A stretch of DNA of 64,000 nucleotides from Alphaproteobacteria bacterium (GTDB taxonomy: Bacteria > Pseudomonadota > Alphaproteobacteria > Rhizobiales > Xanthobacteraceae), in the NCBI GenBank assembly GCA_037200445.1, contig JBBCGH010000001.1:5282001-5346000 (forward strand), read 5' to 3'. Position 1 is the first letter of the stretch. Each line of letters begins with the position of its first letter. The notes under the pieces are model-generated. The model saw only the letters and a list, made by a program, of their open reading frames with translations. It did no database searches and was not told the DNA's origin. Of this stretch, positions 17,683 to 26,144 are shown in pieces. The position numbers and the translations under genes were made by a program.

Positions 17683-18125
17683 GTATGCGCAGCCAAGCAA
17701 ACCGTCGGCGGCGAGGCGAACGCGGCTTCACATTGGTGGAGCTGCTGGTCGTCATCACCATCATCACGCTGATCATGGGCATCGTCGGCCCGCGCGTGCT
17801 CAACTATCTGACCGAATCGAAGGCGAAGGCGGCAAAGATCCAGATCGAGAGCTTTTCAAGCGCGCTCGACCTGTTCTTCCTCGACACCGGCCGTTATCCG
17901 AACGGCTCCGAGGGTCTCGCCGCGCTGGTGCAGCGCCCCGGCAGCATCAATGCCTGGAACGGGCCATACCTGAAGGGCGGCGTCGTGCCGGCCGATCCGT
18001 GGGGCAACGCCTATATCTACCGCTCGCCGGGGCAGCATGGGACTTACGACATTCTCTCATACGGCTCTGACGGGACAGAAGGAGGAACGGGCGCTGGGCA
18101 GGACATCACGAGTTGGCAGCGCTGA
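17679..18125 (+). CDS. gspG: Type II secretion major pseudopilin
   Basis: A 148-residue major pseudopilin. The short basic leader MSMRSQANRRRRGERG is cut by the prepilin peptidase before FTLVELLVVITIITLI, with the invariant Glu at +5. The mature part has the GspG pattern of SALDLFFLDTGRYPNGSEGL, WNGPYLKGG and DPWGNAYIYRSPG, and ends near DGTEGGTGAGQDI, the calcium-site region of the family. The ATG at 17679 overlaps the gspF stop (ATGA). Confidence 0.95.
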   Translation: MSMRSQANRRRRGERGFTLVELLVVITIITLIMGIVGPRVLNYLTESKAKAAKIQIESFSSALDLFFLDTGRYPNGSEGLAALVQRPGSINAWNGPYLKGGVVPADPWGNAYIYRSPGQHGTYDILSYGSDGTEGGTGAGQDITSWQR

Positions 18126-18567
18126 GGCGGGCTTCACGCTGCTCGAAATGGTTTGTGTGCTCGCGATCGTCGCGATTCTCGCCGCGATCGTGATCCCGGG
18201 GATTCCGCGCGGCACCTCGCGGGCACGGCTGGAATCGTTTGCCGTCGAGACCGCCGCCATGCTCAAGGCCGACCGATACGCCGCAATCCGCAACCGCACG
18301 CAAGTCGTTACCGAGGTCGACGCGCCGCTGCGCGTCATTCGCTCCGGCGCGACCGGCCGCGTCATTCGCGTGCCCGACGATGTCGCCTTCGACGCGCTGC
18401 TCGCGGCGCGCTGCAATCAGCGGCCGGCCGGCCCGACGATCCAGTTCTTCGCGTCCGGCATGTCCTGCGGCGGCACGATCGCGCTCACCCGGCTCGGCGT
18501 CGGCTATGAAATCCGCGTCAACTGGCTCACGGGAGGAATAGAGGTTGTTCCGTCGGAACGGCTCTAG
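18037..18567 (+). CDS. gspH: Type II secretion minor pseudopilin GspH
   Basis: A minor pseudopilin with the leader cut site in AEAG/FTLLEMVCVLAIVAIL. It has the low-similarity body typical of GspH. The start is uncertain. The only in-frame ATG (18037) lies well inside gspG and gives a 176-residue protein with a 32-residue leader; a CTG at 18094 has GGAGG (18081-18085) exactly eight bases upstream and gives a 13-residue leader, closer to normal. I list the ATG form but the CTG start may be the real one. The downstream gene begins before this one ends. Confidence 0.85.
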   Translation: MGLTTFSHTALTGQKEERALGRTSRVGSAEAGFTLLEMVCVLAIVAILAAIVIPGIPRGTSRARLESFAVETAAMLKADRYAAIRNRTQVVTEVDAPLRVIRSGATGRVIRVPDDVAFDALLAARCNQRPAGPTIQFFASGMSCGGTIALTRLGVGYEIRVNWLTGGIEVVPSERL

Positions 18568-18949
18568 GCGCGCGACCGCCGGCTTCACCCTGATCGAGGT
18601 GCTGGTCGCGCTGTCCGTGGTTGCGATCTCGCTCGCCGCGATCGGCTCGCTGATCGCTGTGACGACGCGCGGAGCGCGTGCCGTCGGTCTGCACCTCACA
18701 CTGGTCGAGACCGCGCGTTCGATCATCACCGGCCTGCCGGATCGCGATCAGCTCGAGGTCGGCAACCTCTCGGGCGAATCCGCGGGCCATCGCTGGCGCG
18801 TCGACGTGCTGCCGTTCTACGCGGATTTCGTCGACCCGCGCGATCCGACCGTCTGGATGCCGCAAACCGTCGTGGTGCGCGTGCAGTCGCCCGCCGGAAA
18901 GGTGCTGCAGCTCAACACCGTGCGGCTGCGGCGAAAGACCACCCCATGA
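18545..18949 (+). CDS. gspI: Type II secretion minor pseudopilin GspI
   Basis: A 134-residue minor pseudopilin: leader MFRRNGSRRATAG, then FTLIEVLVALSVVAISLAAI. GspI forms the pseudopilus tip with GspJ and GspK. The start is TTG 18545, with GGAGG (18532-18536) eight bases upstream, inside the end of gspH (23-base overlap). The tail RLRRKTTP ends at an ATGA overlap with gspJ. Confidence 0.92.
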   Translation: MFRRNGSRRATAGFTLIEVLVALSVVAISLAAIGSLIAVTTRGARAVGLHLTLVETARSIITGLPDRDQLEVGNLSGESAGHRWRVDVLPFYADFVDPRDPTVWMPQTVVVRVQSPAGKVLQLNTVRLRRKTTP

Positions 18950-19638
18950 AGCCGCGCCAGACCATCGCGGGCTTCACGCTGGTCGAAGCCCTGCTGGCAA
19001 CCGCCCTGATGGGCGCAATCCTTGCCGCAATCGCGACCGTGACGGCGCAATGGCTGCCCAACTGGAACCGCGGTTTCGTCCGCGTGCAGGGGACCGAGAC
19101 ACTGGCGGCGGGCCTGGAGCGGATCGTTGCCGACGTCGCAGCGGCCCAATTCGTGACGGCCGGCGCGAACATTCGCCAGCCGGTATTCGACGGCACCGAG
19201 CTGTCGGTGACATTCCTGCGCACTGCGATCGGACCGAACACGCGGCCCGGCCTCGAGGTCGTGCGGATTGGCGAAACCCCGGGCGAGAACGGCCTGATGA
19301 CGGTGCGGATGCACGCACGCTTCCTGCCGATGGGACAGGACGGCGCCGAGGTGCAGGCCGCGCCCGCCAATCCGGTCGTGCTGATCCGCGCGCCCTACCG
19401 CGTGACGTTCGCGTATGCGGGACCCGATCGCATCTGGCGCCCGGCCTGGCGCGGCGAGGGAGAATTGCCCGCGGCGATCCGCGTGCAGTTGCGCGATGCC
19501 GCGACCGACCGCACGCTCTCGGTTTCGACCGCGACGCTGGTCCACGCCAACATGCCGGCCGAGTGCGTGCTCTCCGAGGTGATTGCCGATTGCCTGAGCC
19601 GTCCCGTCGTTCCCGGCCAACCGCGGAGCCCGGGCTGA
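18946..19638 (+). CDS. gspJ: Type II secretion minor pseudopilin GspJ
   Basis: A 230-residue minor pseudopilin. Leader MKPRQTIAG then FTLVEALLATALMGAILAAI. The body has the GspJ features ETLAAGLERIVADVAAAQFV and PGLEVVRIGE. It is part of the GspI-J-K tip complex. The ATG overlaps the gspI stop, and its own TGA overlaps the gspK ATG. Confidence 0.93.
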   Translation: MKPRQTIAGFTLVEALLATALMGAILAAIATVTAQWLPNWNRGFVRVQGTETLAAGLERIVADVAAAQFVTAGANIRQPVFDGTELSVTFLRTAIGPNTRPGLEVVRIGETPGENGLMTVRMHARFLPMGQDGAEVQAAPANPVVLIRAPYRVTFAYAGPDRIWRPAWRGEGELPAAIRVQLRDAATDRTLSVSTATLVHANMPAECVLSEVIADCLSRPVVPGQPRSPG

Positions 19639-20579
19639 TGCGAGCGCGCCTTGCCCATTTGCTGCGCATGCGGTCCGGCCGCGATGGTTTCATCGTGGTG
19701 GCGGTGCTCTGGATCCTCGCCGCGCTCGCCACGCTGGTGACGATCTTCTCGATGTACGTGATCAACACCGCAACAGCCTTCACGGTGCATGACGAGCGGC
19801 TTCAGGCCGAAGGCCTGGCGCGCGCGGCGGTCGAGCTCAGCGCCTATCGGGTGAGCGCCGCTCCCCAGGGCCAGGCGCCGACGCGCGGGACATTCCTGTT
19901 CCGGCTCGGCAATGCGCTGGTGAATGCGGAGTTCGTGTCGGAGGCGGCCCGCATCGATCTCAATGCGGCGCCGAAGGAATTGCTCTCCGGTTTGTTCGCC
20001 GGGTTGGGCGCATCGCGCGGACAGGCCGACAGCTACGCCGACCGCATCATCGGCTGGCGCAGCCCGCCGCCAGAGGGCAACGCCGGTCCGAACGAAGCCG
20101 CCAACTACCGCGCCGCCGGGATGCTTTACGGCCCGCGCGGCGGACCCTTCCCGCATACCGGCGAACTCGGGCTGGTGCTGGGCATCCCGGACGTCATGGT
20201 CACGCGCGCGTTGCCGTATCTGACCGTGTACAGCGGGCAGCCGCAGGTCGATATCTTCAATGCCTCCCCGCAGGTACTCGCCGCGCTGCCCGGGATGGAC
20301 CCGCAACGGCTCCAGGCCATCCTTGTGCAACGCGCCGCCGCGCCGCAAAATGAACAGACGGCGCAGGCATTGCTGGCGATGCTCGGCGCCGCCCAGACCT
20401 CCGCGAGCGCGCAGGGAAACAAATCGCTGCGGGTGACGGCGCGCATTGCATTCGACAGCGGCCAGCGCATGACGACCGAAGCGGTGATCTTCCTGCTCGA
20501 CAGCGGCACCGATCCGTATCGCATTCTGACGTGGAACGACGACGTGGATGACACGCCTGCCAACCGGGGCGTCCGATGA
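19638..20579 (+). CDS. gspK: Type II secretion tip pseudopilin GspK
   Basis: A 313-residue protein with a pilin-like N-terminal helix (GRDGFIVVAVLWILAALATL), lacking the +5 Glu as is usual for GspK. The large insert typical of GspK follows (ARIDLNAAPKELLSGLFAGL, HTGELGLVLGIPD, DIFNASPQVLAALPGM). The ATG at 19638 overlaps the gspJ stop (TGATG), and its TGA overlaps the gspL ATG. Confidence 0.93.
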   Translation: MRARLAHLLRMRSGRDGFIVVAVLWILAALATLVTIFSMYVINTATAFTVHDERLQAEGLARAAVELSAYRVSAAPQGQAPTRGTFLFRLGNALVNAEFVSEAARIDLNAAPKELLSGLFAGLGASRGQADSYADRIIGWRSPPPEGNAGPNEAANYRAAGMLYGPRGGPFPHTGELGLVLGIPDVMVTRALPYLTVYSGQPQVDIFNASPQVLAALPGMDPQRLQAILVQRAAAPQNEQTAQALLAMLGAAQTSASAQGNKSLRVTARIAFDSGQRMTTEAVIFLLDSGTDPYRILTWNDDVDDTPANRGVR

Positions 20580-21643
20580 CTGGCTACGCGGACATCGTCG
20601 CGTACTTCTCGCGGTGGATCGACACGACGGCCCAGGCGATCGTGTCGTTCATGTCCTCGCTGGGGGCGCGCAAGACCGTTCAGGTGATCGAGGAGGAGGG
20701 CGGCTCCTTCGTGATCCAGTCGGACCGCGCCGCGCCGTCAGGCCTGCCCTTCGAGCGCGTGCAGATCGCCGATGGAAAAATCGCCGGCGCGCATCCGGAC
20801 AGCATCGTGGCGATGCTCGACGGCAGCCGCGCCGAGCTCAAGCTGCGGCCCGGACGCGTCCTGTTCCGCCCGCTCGAACTGCCGCAACGCGCAACCGAGT
20901 TCCTGGCCGGCGTGGTGCGCGCGCAAATCGATCGCCTCACACCCTGGACGCCGAACGACGCCGCCTTCGGCTGGAGCACACCCGCCGTGGCGGGTGCCGA
21001 CCGCATCGTCGTCACCGTGGCGGCAACCGCGCGCGCCATGGTGCAGCCGGTGGTCGATGCGCTGATCGCGGCCGGCGCCGAGGCGGTCGCCGTCACCGCG
21101 GCGCCGCCCGACGCCGCGGCGATCACCGTGCTCGAACGGCACGCGTCCGGTTCGCTCGATGTCGCGCGGGTGCGGCGCGCTCTGGTTGCGGTGCTGATCG
21201 TTACGGGCCTCGCCGCGGGTGTATCGCTCACCGTCGCGGGGCTGGCCGGCATGAAACTCGCCAGCGAACAGGAGGACCTCACACGCCGCATCGCGGAGCG
21301 TCGCGTGGCGATCCGCCTTGGCCGCGAGGGCGGCGCGGCCGCGACGCCGCTGCGCGCGCTGGAGCGCCGCAAGTATCAGAACCCCTCGAGCGTGATCGTG
21401 CTCGAGGCGCTCTCGCAGATCCTGCCCGACCACACCTATGTGACCGAGCTTCGCATCGAGGGCGACAAGCTGCGCCTGATCGGCGTGACGCGCGACGCGC
21501 CGGGCCTGATCCGCCTGATCGAGCAGTCGGCAAACTTCACGCGCGCCACGTTCTTCGCGCCGACCACGCGAGGGCCGTCCGACCCCGGCGAGCGCTTCCA
21601 TATCGAGGCGCAGATCGAACCTGTGTTCGCGGTGCGCTCATGA
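20576..21643 (+). CDS. gspL: Type II secretion GspL/PilN-like inner-membrane assembly protein
   Basis: A 355-residue bitopic protein. The cytoplasmic N-terminal part (about 1-200) is a reduced actin-like region with VLFRPLELPQRATEFLAGVV and ADRIVVTVAATARAMVQPVV. One membrane helix lies near 206-225 (VLIVTGLAAGVSLTVAGLAG), then a coiled stretch and a ferredoxin-like PilN-type periplasmic domain (ILPDHTYVTELRIEGDKLRL). GspL recruits the GspE ATPase to the inner membrane. The ATG overlaps the gspK stop. Confidence 0.88.
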   Translation: MTGYADIVAYFSRWIDTTAQAIVSFMSSLGARKTVQVIEEEGGSFVIQSDRAAPSGLPFERVQIADGKIAGAHPDSIVAMLDGSRAELKLRPGRVLFRPLELPQRATEFLAGVVRAQIDRLTPWTPNDAAFGWSTPAVAGADRIVVTVAATARAMVQPVVDALIAAGAEAVAVTAAPPDAAAITVLERHASGSLDVARVRRALVAVLIVTGLAAGVSLTVAGLAGMKLASEQEDLTRRIAERRVAIRLGREGGAAATPLRALERRKYQNPSSVIVLEALSQILPDHTYVTELRIEGDKLRLIGVTRDAPGLIRLIEQSANFTRATFFAPTTRGPSDPGERFHIEAQIEPVFAVRS

Positions 21644-22185
21644 TCAGGCTCACCCGCGCGTCGCTCAATCCGCTGCTCGCCGTCCTGGGCTACGGCGCGA
21701 TCGTGCTCGTGCTCGTTGCGATGGCGTGGTCCGGCGTCGCGGAGATTCTCGATCGCCGCCAGGCGATCGCGGCCTCCTCCGATCTGCTCGCGCAACTCGA
21801 AGGGCGCAAGCCATCTGCACGCACCGGCGGCGCCGAGTCGCAGGTCCCGACCGGCTCGCCCTTTCTCGAGGGACAGACGCTGACCGTGGCCGGTGCAGCG
21901 CTGCTGCAACGTGTCGCCGATGCCGTCGCCAAGGTCGGCGGCAACGTGCTCTCCTCGCAGGTCGACGTGCAGGGCGTGCAGGCGAAGGATGGCTATGTCA
22001 GCGTACTGGCAAGCTGCGAACTCGATTACGCGGCGCTGCAGAAGCTGCTTTACGATCTCGAAGCCGGCATGCCGTTCCTGTTCATCGAACAGGTGGTGGC
22101 GCAGACGCCGCAGACTGGGCCGGTGGAAGGCGGCCGCATGCGGCTCCTCCTCTCGGTCGCCGGGCGCTGGGGGGGCGACAAATGA
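21640..22185 (+). CDS. gspM: Type II secretion GspM-like protein
   Basis: A 181-residue bitopic protein with a short cytoplasmic tail, one membrane helix (LLAVLGYGAIVLVLVAMAWS) and a GspM_II-type periplasmic domain (ELDYAALQKLLYDLEAGMPF, LLLSVAGRWGG). GspM partners with GspL at the base of the system. Both ends overlap the neighbouring genes by four bases. Confidence 0.88.
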   Translation: MIRLTRASLNPLLAVLGYGAIVLVLVAMAWSGVAEILDRRQAIAASSDLLAQLEGRKPSARTGGAESQVPTGSPFLEGQTLTVAGAALLQRVADAVAKVGGNVLSSQVDVQGVQAKDGYVSVLASCELDYAALQKLLYDLEAGMPFLFIEQVVAQTPQTGPVEGGRMRLLLSVAGRWGGDK

Positions 22186-22934
22186 GGGCTCTCCCGCTCG
22201 CTTTAGGGCTCGCGGCCGCGCTGCTTGCGGCCGGCCAAGTGCGCGGCGCCAATCCGCCCGGCGCGCTCGATCTGCCGCCGAGCAACGTCATTCCGGCGCC
22301 CGTCGATGTCACGCCCTCGGCTCCGCGCGCAGAGCGGCCGGCGGATCCGGCCGGAAATCCGCTCTGGGCCGTTCCCCTCTCGTCCCTCACGGCGACACGC
22401 GAGCGTCCGATCTTCCTGCCCTCGCGCCGCGCACCAGCGCCCGTCGTTGCCGGCACACCGGTGGTCGTTGCGCCACCGCCGCCACCACCCGCCGAGCCCG
22501 ACCAGCCGCCGCTGACCCTCGTCGGCGTGATCGCGGGCGACAAGGAAGGTTTCGCGGTGTTTCTCGAACAGGCGACCAACAGCGCGGTACGTCTCAAGAC
22601 CGGCCAGGACCACCAGGGCTGGGTGCTGCGCTCGGTGAAGGGGCGCGAGGCGACGCTGGAAAAGAACCAGCGCACGACCACGCTCGCTCTCCCGGTTCCG
22701 ACTGCGTTCTCGTCGGGCGATCAAGCGAGCGTGCCTGCGGCTCCGCCGCCCGCCGCCCCGCCGCCTGCTGCCCCGTCCACGCTGCCGCGCCCGCCCGCCG
22801 GAATGCTGCCACGGCCGGGGGTGCCCGCTGCCGCGCCGCCTCCAGCCGCCGCGGGCGCTCCAAACCCTCACGCGATCGGGGCTCCGACGCGCGCGATTCC
22901 GGGAGACCCGCGGCCGATCGAGGATCAGCTCTGA
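22182..22934 (+). CDS. Type II secretion GspC-like (HR-domain) periplasmic protein
   Basis: The last gene of the operon encodes 250 residues. An N-terminal signal (LALGLAAALLAAGQVRGA) is followed by a Pro-rich stretch, RERPIFLPSRRA, and a small domain like the homology region of GspC (LTLVGVIAGDKEGFAVFLEQ, VRLKTGQDHQGW, ATLEKNQRTTTLAL). A Pro/Ala-rich tail follows. GspC links the secretin to the inner-membrane platform. It lacks the C-terminal PDZ domain of enterobacterial GspC, so GspN or an unnamed equivalent is possible. The ATG overlaps the gspM stop. Confidence 0.72.
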   Translation: MRALPLALGLAAALLAAGQVRGANPPGALDLPPSNVIPAPVDVTPSAPRAERPADPAGNPLWAVPLSSLTATRERPIFLPSRRAPAPVVAGTPVVVAPPPPPPAEPDQPPLTLVGVIAGDKEGFAVFLEQATNSAVRLKTGQDHQGWVLRSVKGREATLEKNQRTTTLALPVPTAFSSGDQASVPAAPPPAAPPPAAPSTLPRPPAGMLPRPGVPAAAPPPAAAGAPNPHAIGAPTRAIPGDPRPIEDQL

Positions 22935-22938
22935 AGTT

Positions 22939-23439
22939 TTAAGGACGCCGCCCCGCCACGATGACCTCGGGCTTGGGCGCCCAGCTCTGCGCCAGAGCCT
23001 GTGCGTCGTAGAGCTGGCCGAAGCTCATCTTCGCCGCGACCGCATCGCGCAGGCGCACGTTGTCTTCGTGGTCGGGGCCCTTGGTTCGCGAGGCTGCAAG
23101 GCTCAGCCACACATGCGCCGCCACATGGTTGGTCGGCACACCGAGCCCCTTGTCGAACATCAGGCCGAGCAGATGTTGCGCGGTGGGATTGCCCTGCTCG
23201 GCGCTGCGCCGGTACCAGTAGGCGGCGAGCGCATAGTTCTGCGCGACGCCGCGCCCGTATTGATACATGAACCCGAGGAAGGCCTGCGCGCGCGGATCGC
23301 CGCGCTCGGCCGCAGGCCCGATGCGCTTGCCAGCGCGCGGAAAGTCGCCGGCACGATAGGCGCCGTCGAGCGGCGCGCCCTGCGCCGGAATGGAGGCCAC
23401 AAGGGCAAGCGATACGCCGAGCACCGACAACCACTTCAT
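22939..23439 (-). CDS. Exported Sel1-repeat (TPR-like) protein
   Basis: A 166-residue secreted protein. The signal peptide MKWLSVLGVSLALVASIPAQ ends before GAPLDG. Two to three Sel1 repeats follow (DPRAQAFLGFMYQYGRGVAQ, NPTAQHLLGLMFDKGLGVPT, HVAAHVWLSLAAS). Sel1 proteins act as protein-interaction scaffolds; the partner is unknown. ATG 23439 is chosen for the signal peptide and a GGGG ribosome site. It converges on the end of the secretion operon, four bases apart. Confidence 0.82.
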   Translation of the reverse strand: MKWLSVLGVSLALVASIPAQGAPLDGAYRAGDFPRAGKRIGPAAERGDPRAQAFLGFMYQYGRGVAQNYALAAYWYRRSAEQGNPTAQHLLGLMFDKGLGVPTNHVAAHVWLSLAASRTKGPDHEDNVRLRDAVAAKMSFGQLYDAQALAQSWAPKPEVIVAGRRP

Positions 23440-23523
23440 CGCAATCCCCGCCTGGCTCATCCCGACTCGTAAGCTGCCTTGGGGCAGTCCAGCAAGATTT
23501 TTCACTGTCGCAGTCTGCACTGG

Positions 23524-23535
23524 GGAGAATTCTCC
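23524..23535. promoter_or_regulatory. 12-base perfect palindrome upstream of the CelD-type gene
   Basis: GGAGAATTCTCC lies in the 204-base spacer between divergent genes, close to an A/T-rich stretch (CATATATTTAG). It could be an operator, but nothing ties it to a known regulator. Confidence 0.25.
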
Positions 23536-23643
23536 TGCACAGTCATATATTTAGGGAGAACCCGGGTTACGTGCCGGCCACAACGCTTTATTGAGAGATA
23601 TCGGGGAAACTTGAAGCCAGCTCATCCAATCATGTGACGGATC

Positions 23644-24894
23644 GTGGGACAGGCGGCAGAAACCATCGTTCACGCGCGCGAGCCTGCCGGCATCATGCCG
23701 CGCACGGAGATCCCGCGTCCCGATCCCGCGGCGATCAGCCTTTCGGTCCATGACAGCTTTGCGGCTGTGGAACAGGACTGGCGGCGCTTCGAACAGACCG
23801 CCGACTGCACGCCGTTCCAGACTTTCGACTGGCTCTCAGCCTGGCAGCGTCACGTCGGCGCCGCGAAGGGCGTCACGCCCGCCATCGTGATCGCACGGCG
23901 GGGCGATGAGATTTTGTTTCTCCTGCCACTCGGCATCGAACGCCGCAGCTTCGCGCGCCGCCTCACGTTCCTCGGCGACGTTCTCTGCGACTACAACGCA
24001 CCGCTGCTGGCGCCCGACTTCTCCGGCCTCCCGCCCGAGGGCTTCCTGGCGCTTTGGCGCGACATCGCCGCGCTGCTGCAGAAAACGCCCGCAATGCGTC
24101 ACGACGCCGTCGTCTTCGACAAGATGCCCGGGAACGTCGGCGGGCAGAAAAATCCGATGCTGGCACTGAACGTCACGCTCAATCCAAGCGGTGCCTACGA
24201 GACGCCGCTTCCCGCCGACTGGGAGCAGTTCTACGCCGCGAAGCGCTCGTCCTCCACGCGCCGCCGCGACCGCACCAAGCTCAAGCGCCTCGGCGAGCTC
24301 GGGCCCGTGAAATTCGTCAACCCCGACACCAGCGCGGAGCTGGCGCTGACCTTCGACTTGCTGGTGCAGCAGAAGAGCAAGGCTTTCGCCCGCATGGGCG
24401 TGCCGAACCTGTTCGCGCCGGCCGGCCACGCGGCGTTCTATCGCGAACTCGCCACGTCGCCGCGCTATCGCTCGCTCATCCACCTGAGCCGGCTCGACGT
24501 CGGCAACAGCTGGGCGGCGCTCAATCTCGGCATCACGTTCCGCGATTGCTATTTCCATATCCTGGCAAGTTACGACGATGGCGAGACCTCGCGTTTCGGC
24601 CCGGGCGCCGCGCACCTGCGCGAACTGCTGCGCTATGCGATCGCGCGCGGACTCGCGCGCTTCGATTTCACCATCGGCGACGAGCCCTACAAGCGCGACT
24701 GGTGCGACACCGAGCAACAGCTGTTCGATTATTCGGCCGCCACGAGCCTGCGCGGCCTGCCCGCAGCCGCGGTCGCTTCGGGCTGGAGCCGCGCCAAGCG
24801 CGCAATCAAAAAATCGGCGCCGGTGTGGAACGCGGTTCAGCGCCTGCGCGCGGCAGCGGGATCGCTGCGCAAGCAGACCAGGCCCGAAGACTGA
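23644..24894 (+). CDS. CelD/BcsL-type GNAT acyltransferase (Acetyltransf_6)
   Basis: A 416-residue cytoplasmic protein of the double-GNAT family seen in exopolysaccharide and cellulose loci. Family features are FQTFDWLSAWQRHVG, AKRSSSTRRRDRTKLKRLGE and RFDFTIGDEPYKRDWCDTEQ. Such proteins are thought to add acyl groups to sugars or amino acids during envelope polysaccharide synthesis; the substrate here is unknown. GTG 23644 is listed; ATG 23695 would remove 17 residues. The AGE-family gene follows after 53 bases. A distant paralogue lies at 58821-60071. Confidence 0.8.
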   Translation: MGQAAETIVHAREPAGIMPRTEIPRPDPAAISLSVHDSFAAVEQDWRRFEQTADCTPFQTFDWLSAWQRHVGAAKGVTPAIVIARRGDEILFLLPLGIERRSFARRLTFLGDVLCDYNAPLLAPDFSGLPPEGFLALWRDIAALLQKTPAMRHDAVVFDKMPGNVGGQKNPMLALNVTLNPSGAYETPLPADWEQFYAAKRSSSTRRRDRTKLKRLGELGPVKFVNPDTSAELALTFDLLVQQKSKAFARMGVPNLFAPAGHAAFYRELATSPRYRSLIHLSRLDVGNSWAALNLGITFRDCYFHILASYDDGETSRFGPGAAHLRELLRYAIARGLARFDFTIGDEPYKRDWCDTEQQLFDYSAATSLRGLPAAAVASGWSRAKRAIKKSAPVWNAVQRLRAAAGSLRKQTRPED

Positions 24895-24947
24895 TCGGCC
24901 GCAATCCCGCGCTGGCGCGTGCAGTCTGCGCGTGACAAGGTCCGTGC

Positions 24948-26144
24948 ATGCCGATGTTCGATTCCGCCGATCCGGCGACACTGCGGCCGTGGCTGATCGA
25001 TCATGTCTGCCGCTATTGGCTCGCGCGCATCCACGATCCGGCCGGCGGCTTTTTCGAGAATCTGGATGCGCTCGGCGCGCCGGTCGCGAGCGGCCGGCGC
25101 ACCACGCTGGTGCAGGCGCGCCTCACTTATGTGTTCAGCCACGCCTATCTGCTCAGCCACGATCCGGTTTTCCGCGAAGCGGCGCGGCACGGGCTTGCCT
25201 TCCTGATGCGCGCGGCGCGCGCACCGGACGGCGGCTGGTTTCGCGTGGTCTCGGTCGAGGGCGCGACGCTCGACAACACGCGCGATGCCTACGACCATGC
25301 CTTCGTGCTGTTCGCGCTCGCCTGGTATTGCCGCGCGACCGGCGACCGCGACGTGATCCAGCTTGCCGACGCGACCTTCGAGTTCATGCAGCACCGGCTT
25401 GCCGATCCGCAGCATGGCGGCTTCTTCGAGGAGTTCGCGCCAGGACGCCCCGGTATGGCGCTGCCGCGCCGGCAAAATCCGCACATGCATCTGCTCGAAG
25501 CCGTGCTCGCGCTGCACGCCGCGACGGCCGAGAAGAACTGGCTGCGTCGCGCAATCGCGCTGGTCGATCTGTTCAAGCGGCGCTTCCTCGATCCGCAGAG
25601 CGGTGCGCTCATTGAATTTTTCGGCGAAGACTGGTCGGTTGCGGCAGGCGACGACGGCCGGCTGCGCGAACCCGGCCATCAGTTCGAGTGGGTGTGGCTG
25701 CTGTTAGAATATTCGCGCGCCGCGCGCGATCCCGGCATCGTCCAATACGCCGAGGGGCTGTTTGCATTCGGCTCACAGTACGGGATCGAGCGCGGCGAAG
25801 GGCTGAGGGGCGCGGTGTTCGACGGTGTCGATGCGCAAGGCGCGCTGGTCGCCGGCACGAAACTGCTCTGGCCACAGACCGAATACATCAAGGCGTGCGT
25901 CGCACGTGCCGAGTGGCGGGACGACGCGGCGGCGCGCGCCGCGATCCCGGCGCATTTGGCGCTGATCGCGCAGCACTTCCTGCGGCCCGACGGCGCGAAC
26001 TGGCACAATCAGCTCGCGCGCGACGGCGCGCCGATGGCGCCGGTGACCCCGGCGCGGGTGCTCTACCATCTGTTTCTCGCGGTGGCCGAGGTGGATCGGG
26101 TACTCGTCTCACGCCCGGCGGTCATCACCCGCGCAGGCGGGTGA
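24948..26144 (+). CDS. N-acylglucosamine 2-epimerase (AGE) family sugar isomerase/epimerase
   Basis: A 398-residue alpha/alpha-barrel enzyme. Family motifs include GGFFENLD, TYVFSHAYLLS, TRDAYDHAFVLFALAW, RRQNPHMHLLEAVLAL, EPGHQFEWVWLLLEY and LWPQTEYIKA, which carry the catalytic histidines. Members interconvert mannose and fructose, or N-acylglucosamine and N-acylmannosamine; many rhizobial ones are mannose-type isomerases. The last residues and the stop codon (26142-26144) lie inside repeat copy R1b, so the C-terminus has been altered by the repeat. It follows the CelD-type gene and may share its transcript. Confidence 0.88.
   Translation: MPMFDSADPATLRPWLIDHVCRYWLARIHDPAGGFFENLDALGAPVASGRRTTLVQARLTYVFSHAYLLSHDPVFREAARHGLAFLMRAARAPDGGWFRVVSVEGATLDNTRDAYDHAFVLFALAWYCRATGDRDVIQLADATFEFMQHRLADPQHGGFFEEFAPGRPGMALPRRQNPHMHLLEAVLALHAATAEKNWLRRAIALVDLFKRRFLDPQSGALIEFFGEDWSVAAGDDGRLREPGHQFEWVWLLLEYSRAARDPGIVQYAEGLFAFGSQYGIERGEGLRGAVFDGVDAQGALVAGTKLLWPQTEYIKACVARAEWRDDAAARAAIPAHLALIAQHFLRPDGANWHNQLARDGAPMAPVTPARVLYHLFLAVAEVDRVLVSRPAVITRAGG

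Noticed and set aside
16363-17700. Long open frame antisense to gspF (445 codons)
   Set aside because: Arg/His/Asp-rich composition typical of antisense frames in GC-rich DNA, and the opposite strand is a clear GspF.
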